Part shown: positions 6,322 to 12,187 of the stretch, piece after piece
Position numbering within the stretch: the first letter of the stretch is position 1
Layout of the letters: every line of letters begins with the position of its first letter
Notes under the pieces: model-generated
The model's database searches: none
What the model was told of the DNA's origin: nothing
The model's input: only the letters and a program-made list of their open reading frames with translations
NCBI GenBank assembly: GCA_937965665.1
Contig: CALCJE010000149.1
Location: 1 to 12,187 of the forward strand
Origin: an uncultured Bacteroidales bacterium
Lineage (GTDB): Bacteria; Bacteroidota; Bacteroidia; Bacteroidales; UBA4417
DNA length: 12,187 nt
Direction: 5' to 3'
Translations under genes and position numbers: made by a program

Positions 6322-9300
6322 ATGGAAGAAAAGATAGTTTCTATATTGGCTATCGACGATAATCCTGATAACCTTGTGGTTTTAAAAGGATTACTATCAG
6401 AAGCTTTTCCCTGGGCAACACTCCATACTGCATCTTCAGGGAAAAAAGGGATAGAAATGTGCAGTTCCCTGAAACCCGATGTTGTATTACTCGACATTGC
6501 AATGCCAGGAATGGATGGTTTCGAAGTTTGTACAATACTAAAATCAGATCCGCAACTCAGCCATATTCCTGTAGTGATGGTTACCGCCATATCGGCCACA
6601 ACCAAAACCCGCATAAAGGCACTTGAAGCAGGAGCTGATGCATTCCTGGCAAAGCCTATTGATGAATCAGAATTAACAGCCCAGGTTCGGGCCATGCTCA
6701 GGATTAAGAGTGCCGAAGATCAGAAAATTTCGGAAAAAGAACGGCTTGAGATACTGGTGCAACAGCGCACCATTGAGCTGGAACGGGAACTGCAGGAACG
6801 CCGTAAAGTTGAGTTGGCGCTCCAGCAAAGCATACAGAAGCTCGAAAAAAGCATGTCCGGTGAAGTACGCCTGACAGCCGATTTACGGAATGAAATATCG
6901 ATGCGGGAAGCCGCCGAAACCCAGGTATTGGAACATCTGCACGAACAGCAAATATTAGCCAAAGCATCAAAGACACTCGTAGGTATTAAATCGAGCAGCG
7001 AAGTCAGCAAATATATCGGGCAACTCGTTTACGAAGCATCAGGAAATAATATGGTTTTCGCTGCCGCGATGGAAACCACTAACAATTCGGTAAAAATATC
7101 ACATTCATTTGGCATGGATGAGGTATTCGAAAAAACAAAAAGAGAAACCGGGTTTGATGCGCATGCCCTGGAAATTATGTTATCGGAATATAGTGCTGAG
7201 AATTTTGCCATATACAGGAGCAGGGAGTTATACTTTGTTGCAAATGATCCTTTGTATGAACTATCTGCACATAAAGTTGATAAGCAGCTTTGTACTAACA
7301 TCGAAAAGTTAATAGGCATTGTTGGGGCATATACCATTGGTTTTATATGGAACGACCAACTTTTCGGAGGCCTGGTAATTATAAAAACTGACAAAAGCGA
7401 ACTCAGGCAGCAAAAACTTATTGAAAGCCTGGTAAACCTGGCTTCGGTTGCATTGCAGCGCCTGAGTGCTGAAGAGCAATTGCAGAAGGAGCATGCCAAT
7501 CTCGATGCCATACTGGCGTCATCACCAGTTGGAATGTTGGTTATTGATGAAAATCAGCATATTACCCTTGCTAACCCCGCTGCTTCGCGCATTTTTGATA
7601 TTAAGCCTGAAAAAATCCGGAATTTACGATGCGGCGAATTTCTGGGCTGTATTAACAGCCAGACTCCTGGAAAAGGATGCGGCTATGCACAGCAATGCAA
7701 GGTTTGTAATATTATGGATTCCATACAGGAAGCGTTAAGCAAGGGTGTCAAAATTTCGGATGAAGAACACGAAATTATTCGTCAGAATAACGGGATGATC
7801 ACTACATCGTTGTGGGTACAATTTAGTATTGAACCATTGTTACTCAACCAACGTAAGCATGTTATCCTTTCACTGAACGATATTTCACTTCGCAAACAAG
7901 CCGAAAATGGAATCACCAAAACTAAAAATCATTTTAAATCCATTATAGAACATGCTCCTGATGGCGTGGTACTGATCAATATTGACGGGAGTTTTAAGTT
8001 TGTGAGCAATGCTGCACTCAAGATATTCGGATATGAGACCGAAGATTTAGTTGCATACCACCCGGATGAACTTACGCATCCTGAAGACTTGCCCCGTGTA
8101 GTGGAAAAATTAACCGAATTGATTCAAAACCCCGCACTGATACCAACTGTTGAATACCGGTTCAGGTGCAGCAATGGCGAATGGGTTTGGATTCAAAGTA
8201 CATTCAGTAACCTCCTGGCAAATCCTGATGTAGAAGCCATAGTGATTAACTTTCGCGATATCACCGAGCGTGTAGCTGCCGAGGAAGCGCTTAAAGTGAG
8301 TGAGACAAAGTATCGCGAATTATTTGAATCCAACAAGGACGGGATTTCCATTTTTTATATCACACCCGATAATATTCCGGGTAAATTTGTTGAAGTAAAC
8401 AAAGCTGCAGCCGAAATGCTTGGCTATACACGTGAGGAATTTCTGACCTTTTCAATAGCTGATATCACACTGAACGATGAGCATTCGCTCATCCCAAAGC
8501 GCGAACAGGAAATCCGGGAAAAGGGATATTTCAGCATGGAGAATAAGCTCAGGTGTAAAGACGGGACATATATTGATGCAGAGATCATGGCGGTGATGAT
8601 CAATTATAATAACCGCATCGCCATCATGAATATTGTCAGAGATATAACGGAGCGAAAGAGGGCTGCTGAGCTTATCCTGGAGAAAGAAGAACACCTTTCA
8701 ACACTTATTAATACTACCAGCGATATTATCTGTTTTAAAGACGGAGAAGGTCGATGGCTCAGGGCGAACAAAGCTTTCCTGGAGTGTTTCCATGTAAACG
8801 ACAAAGATTATTACCTGAAAACGGATGCAGAACTGGTTGAATATTCTCATCCTGCATTTAAAAAGGCTTTCAGTGCCTGCGAAAATTCTGATGAAAACGC
8901 CTGGATTAAAAAATCAACATTGATTGCTGATGAAGTAATCCCCCTGGTTGAAGGTGGAAACAAAATATACGAAATTGCCAAAACGCCCTTGTTTTATCCG
9001 GATGGAAGACGCAAAGGGCTCGTGGTATTCGGCAGGGATATTACCCAGCGCAAGCACGATGAGGAAGCGTTGAAAGAATCGCGGCAGCAATTGATGGATA
9101 TTATTGATTTTCTGCCCGATGCAACTTTTGTAATTGATAACGACAAAAAGGTGATTGCCTGGAATAAGGCTATGGAAGAAATGACCGGCATACCTAAAAA
9201 AGATATGATCGGGCAGGGAAACCATGCTTATACCATTCCATTTTACGGTCGTCGACAGATGCAACTGCTCGATTTGATTGATTCATCGGATCAGGAGCTG

Positions 9301-12187
9301 AAGAAAAGGTATAATAACTTTTTGCGTAAAGGCAAATCTATTTATGCCGAAATATTTGCGCCTCAACTGCACAACGGACGGGGGGCATATATATCGAATG
9401 TAGGGGCACCTTTATATAACAGCAGTGGCGAGCGGGTAGGAAGCATTGAATCCATCAGGGATATTACCGAAATAAAAAAAGCAGAAGAAGCACTGCGTGA
9501 GAGTGAGGAAAAGTATCGTACCATGGTGGATTTAATGCCCGACGCGGTCTTTATCCACAACGGCGAAACTTTTATGTATGCCAACATTGCTACTGCGAAT
9601 ATGCTGGGTATCGATTTACCTGTTAAAAATATTTCCATCTATAATTTCGTACATCCTGATTACACCAGCAAATTGCGCAAAAAAGTAGAGCAGTGTTTCC
9701 TTTCCGGTAAGGCGGTGCCGCTTTTCGAAATGAAATTTGTCTCACAGGAAGGAAAATCCATTGATGTTGAAACCATTGGTATACCCATCACATATATGGG
9801 CAAGCCAGCCATTCAGGGTATTGCTCATGATATTACAGCGCGCAAAAAAGCGGAGAGGCAACTCATCCTTAAAGACGAACTACTGCATCTTACCGGGCAG
9901 ATGGCAAAAGTTGGTGGCTGGGAATATGACATCATAGCAAATGAAAGAAACTGGTCAGAAGAAGTGCTGAGTATTTTTGGCACTAACCGTAAAGGCATAG
10001 AACACTCAAATTTTCAATCTAATGCTTTTAAAGGCGAATCGCTTGCAAAGTTACAGGCCGCCGTTAACAAGGTAATAAAGGATCAAATCCCTTATGATCT
10101 GGAGCTTGAAGTCATTGCTTATGATGGCACTAAAAAATGGGTACGAACCATTGGCATCCCTGTAACAGAGGCTGGTAAGCTTATTAAGATCAGAGGAATA
10201 TACCAGGATATTACTGACAAAAAAGAAGCTGAGATTGTACTCAATAATGAAAGAACATTACTGCGCACGCTTATTAAAACTATCCCTGACCTTGTTTGGC
10301 TGAAAGACCCCGAGGAACGTTACCTGCTGTGCAATCCAACCTACGAAAATTTCTTTGGCAAAAACGATTCCGAAATTGTCGGAAAGTCCGATAATGATTT
10401 TGAAACGTCTGAAATTGCCCGGAAAATATCAGACCAGGATCATAAAGTTCTTGCCTCGGGCAAACCTTCCATATTGAGGCAATGGGAAACCAGCATTGCC
10501 ACCCGGCAGGATCGCCTGCTTGAAATTATAAAAACACCCATGCATAATGGAACCGGCGACCTGATTGGCTTGCTGGGAATTGCCAGGGATATGACTGCAT
10601 TTCATCAATCGCAGGAAACGTTACGCGAACGCGAAGAAATATACTCAACCATAGTAAACCAGGCTATTGATGCCATTGTAATGGTTGACGCCGACACGGG
10701 CGAATTTCTGGAGTTCAACGAGGCTGCTTATGTAGGCTTAGGTTATACCCGCGAAGAATTTAGCAAACTTACCATCTTTGATATTGAAGGAAATATTAAG
10801 CCTGAGAAATTACTGCCATTCCTGGCTAATTTGAAAAATTCAGGTTCAAAAGTATTTGAAACCAAACACCGCACAAAAAACAACATAATCAAAGATGTGC
10901 GTATCAGTGCAAGGACTATAAACATAAGAGGTAAAGATTACCTGGCTTCAATATGGACGGATATTACGGAACGAAACCAGCAAGAGGCAATGCTCAGGGA
11001 AAAAGACCTGATCTTCCAGTCGCTGCTCGAAAACAGTCCGTTTTATGTTTTCTTCAAAGACCATCAATCAAAAGCAATATTCCTCAGCCGCAACTATGAG
11101 CAACTTTTCAACAGATCGATTAACAGCCTGATTGGCAAAGACCTGTACGAAATCGCAGACCCCGAATATAGTGCGGAATACATTGCAGCTGAGCAGCAAA
11201 TGCTTCAGGATGGCAAACAGATTGAATATGTTGAAACCTACCAGGGGAGAATATATTCAACAGTAAAATTTCCCATTTACAGAAGTGATGCCCCACCGAT
11301 GCTGGCCGGGTTTACTATTGATATTACCGAGCAACAACAGGCAGTAAACGCGTTGAGGGAAAACGAATCGATGCTGCGCACCATCATTGAGCATGCACCT
11401 TTCGAAATATGGGCCAGAGATAAAGAAGGATATGGAACCCTCGAGAACAATATCCTGGTGAACCATTTTGGTTCAATTTTGGGAAAAACGCCTGATTTCT
11501 CGGATGTTTCTGCCGATGTAAAGGAATTATGGAATTCGAATAACCAGCGGGCTTTAAACGGAGATATTATTAACGACGAATGTGTGTATCTGGTTGATGG
11601 CATTGCCCATCATTATCACCAGATCCTGGCACCAATAGTTGTTGAAGGAAAGGTTGAAGGTATTGCCGGCTTTAACATTGATATCACCGATCGGAAAAAA
11701 GCGGAAGAAGAAGTTCACAAACTAAATGCTGAGCTCGAGCAACGGGTAAACCAGCGTACGCTGCAACTCGAACATGCCAACAGGGAACTTGAAGCTTTCA
11801 GCTATTCGGTTTCGCACGATCTCAGGGCGCCGCTCAGGGGTATTGATGGATGGAGCCTGGCACTGCTCGAAGACTACGGTCCACAACTGGATGAACAGGC
11901 ACATGTGTACCTCGATCGCGTGAGAAGTGAAGCACAACGTATGGGGCAATTGATTGACGACTTGCTGAAACTATCGCGCGTGAGCCGGTTCGAGATGAAC
12001 AAAGCAGAAGTAAACCTGTCGGCCATGGCCGAAATTATTGTTAACCGGTTAACCGAATTAAATCCCTTACGGCAGTTTGATTTTAAAATCACACCTGGTA
12101 TTATGGCTGTTGCCGATGCCGCTATGCTCGAGATCGTGCTTACCAACCTGCTGGATAATGCGGTTAAATTTACCAGTAAAAAACCAT
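6322..12187 (+). CDS. Giant soluble sensor histidine kinase: REC-GAF-11xPAS-HisKA-HATPase, 3' end beyond window
   Basis: One uninterrupted frame runs from ATG 6322 to the window end: 1955 codons, with no stop or frameshift in my full translation. An N-terminal receiver (5-120) has D12/D13, acceptor D58, T88 and K111. A coiled coil follows (120-212), then a GAF-like domain (213-385). Eleven PAS/PAC modules follow, each closing on D-[IM]-[TS] at residues 520, 646, 774, 906, 1047, 1170, 1296, 1423, 1547, 1667 and 1787. A coiled coil (1793-1822) leads to HisKA with FSYSVSHDLRAPLR (H1832), of the type found in phytochrome-like kinases. The ATPase N-box (N1946) is reached just before the window ends, so the G boxes are unseen. 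No membrane segment is present; it should sense cytoplasmic cues. PAS1 contains a five-cysteine cluster (437-462). The leading receiver suggests it is driven by another kinase, plausibly the one encoded upstream. Confidence 0.93.
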   Translation, partial: MEEKIVSILAIDDNPDNLVVLKGLLSEAFPWATLHTASSGKKGIEMCSSLKPDVVLLDIAMPGMDGFEVCTILKSDPQLSHIPVVMVTAISATTKTRIKALEAGADAFLAKPIDESELTAQVRAMLRIKSAEDQKISEKERLEILVQQRTIELERELQERRKVELALQQSIQKLEKSMSGEVRLTADLRNEISMREAAETQVLEHLHEQQILAKASKTLVGIKSSSEVSKYIGQLVYEASGNNMVFAAAMETTNNSVKISHSFGMDEVFEKTKRETGFDAHALEIMLSEYSAENFAIYRSRELYFVANDPLYELSAHKVDKQLCTNIEKLIGIVGAYTIGFIWNDQLFGGLVIIKTDKSELRQQKLIESLVNLASVALQRLSAEEQLQKEHANLDAILASSPVGMLVIDENQHITLANPAASRIFDIKPEKIRNLRCGEFLGCINSQTPGKGCGYAQQCKVCNIMDSIQEALSKGVKISDEEHEIIRQNNGMITTSLWVQFSIEPLLLNQRKHVILSLNDISLRKQAENGITKTKNHFKSIIEHAPDGVVLINIDGSFKFVSNAALKIFGYETEDLVAYHPDELTHPEDLPRVVEKLTELIQNPALIPTVEYRFRCSNGEWVWIQSTFSNLLANPDVEAIVINFRDITERVAAEEALKVSETKYRELFESNKDGISIFYITPDNIPGKFVEVNKAAAEMLGYTREEFLTFSIADITLNDEHSLIPKREQEIREKGYFSMENKLRCKDGTYIDAEIMAVMINYNNRIAIMNIVRDITERKRAAELILEKEEHLSTLINTTSDIICFKDGEGRWLRANKAFLECFHVNDKDYYLKTDAELVEYSHPAFKKAFSACENSDENAWIKKSTLIADEVIPLVEGGNKIYEIAKTPLFYPDGRRKGLVVFGRDITQRKHDEEALKESRQQLMDIIDFLPDATFVIDNDKKVIAWNKAMEEMTGIPKKDMIGQGNHAYTIPFYGRRQMQLLDLIDSSDQELKKRYNNFLRKGKSIYAEIFAPQLHNGRGAYISNVGAPLYNSSGERVGSIESIRDITEIKKAEEALRESEEKYRTMVDLMPDAVFIHNGETFMYANIATANMLGIDLPVKNISIYNFVHPDYTSKLRKKVEQCFLSGKAVPLFEMKFVSQEGKSIDVETIGIPITYMGKPAIQGIAHDITARKKAERQLILKDELLHLTGQMAKVGGWEYDIIANERNWSEEVLSIFGTNRKGIEHSNFQSNAFKGESLAKLQAAVNKVIKDQIPYDLELEVIAYDGTKKWVRTIGIPVTEAGKLIKIRGIYQDITDKKEAEIVLNNERTLLRTLIKTIPDLVWLKDPEERYLLCNPTYENFFGKNDSEIVGKSDNDFETSEIARKISDQDHKVLASGKPSILRQWETSIATRQDRLLEIIKTPMHNGTGDLIGLLGIARDMTAFHQSQETLREREEIYSTIVNQAIDAIVMVDADTGEFLEFNEAAYVGLGYTREEFSKLTIFDIEGNIKPEKLLPFLANLKNSGSKVFETKHRTKNNIIKDVRISARTINIRGKDYLASIWTDITERNQQEAMLREKDLIFQSLLENSPFYVFFKDHQSKAIFLSRNYEQLFNRSINSLIGKDLYEIADPEYSAEYIAAEQQMLQDGKQIEYVETYQGRIYSTVKFPIYRSDAPPMLAGFTIDITEQQQAVNALRENESMLRTIIEHAPFEIWARDKEGYGTLENNILVNHFGSILGKTPDFSDVSADVKELWNSNNQRALNGDIINDECVYLVDGIAHHYHQILAPIVVEGKVEGIAGFNIDITDRKKAEEEVHKLNAELEQRVNQRTLQLEHANRELEAFSYSVSHDLRAPLRGIDGWSLALLEDYGPQLDEQAHVYLDRVRSEAQRMGQLIDDLLKLSRVSRFEMNKAEVNLSAMAEIIVNRLTELNPLRQFDFKITPGIMAVADAAMLEIVLTNLLDNAVKFTSKKP

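Noticed and set aside
6322..12187. Possible frameshift or several separate genes across the last 5.9 kb
   Set aside because: Full translation from 6322 shows no stop, and PAS/PAC motifs stay in the same frame at regular spacing to the kinase domain, so it is a single gene.

Overview
The window reads as one end of an assembled contig from a Bacteroidota bacterium, probably class Bacteroidia. Supporting signs are a secreted protein with a carboxypeptidase-type regulatory domain, translation starts preceded by A/T-rich tracts with no clear Shine-Dalgarno sequence, a perfect match to the Bacteroidota -7 box (TAnnTTTG), and dense hybrid and PAS-rich histidine kinases. The first 54 bases are not genomic: they are an Illumina P7/TruSeq index adapter left on the contig end, which has also corrupted the 3' end of the first gene.

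Layout. 1-54: adapter. 55-862 (minus): N-terminal 269 residues of an exported CarboxypepD_reg-like protein, cut off by the adapter. 863-1206: AT-rich divergent intergenic region. 1207-1677 (plus): small four-helix membrane protein of the type often labelled 'cytochrome B'. 1678-2246: non-coding, with a foldable 3' trailer, a strong intrinsic terminator, three hexamers spaced exactly 23 bp apart, a candidate promoter, and two stem-loops in the presumed leader of the next operon. 2247-3092 (plus): CheR-family methyltransferase. 3203-6172 (plus): membrane hybrid histidine kinase (4HB-type sensor, HAMP, GAF, HisKA, HATPase, two receivers). 6322 to beyond 12187 (plus): a very large soluble sensor kinase, open for at least 1955 codons without a stop, with one N-terminal receiver, one GAF, eleven PAS/PAC modules and HisKA, cut within the ATPase domain.

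The last three genes are co-directional, with gaps of 110 and 149 bp and no convincing terminator between them, so they probably form one signalling operon. The first kinase has an MCP-like membrane sensor but no MCP signalling tip. The CheR protein stands beside it with no visible CheB, MCP or other chemotaxis gene. The second kinase begins with an intact receiver that could accept phosphate from the first. My inference is a non-chemotactic phosphorelay, perhaps tuned by methylation. Its most unusual points are the asparagine at the phospho-acceptor position of the first kinase's last receiver, the cysteine cluster in the first PAS domain of the giant kinase, and the length of the PAS array. 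I see no CRISPR array, tRNA, rRNA or mobile element.
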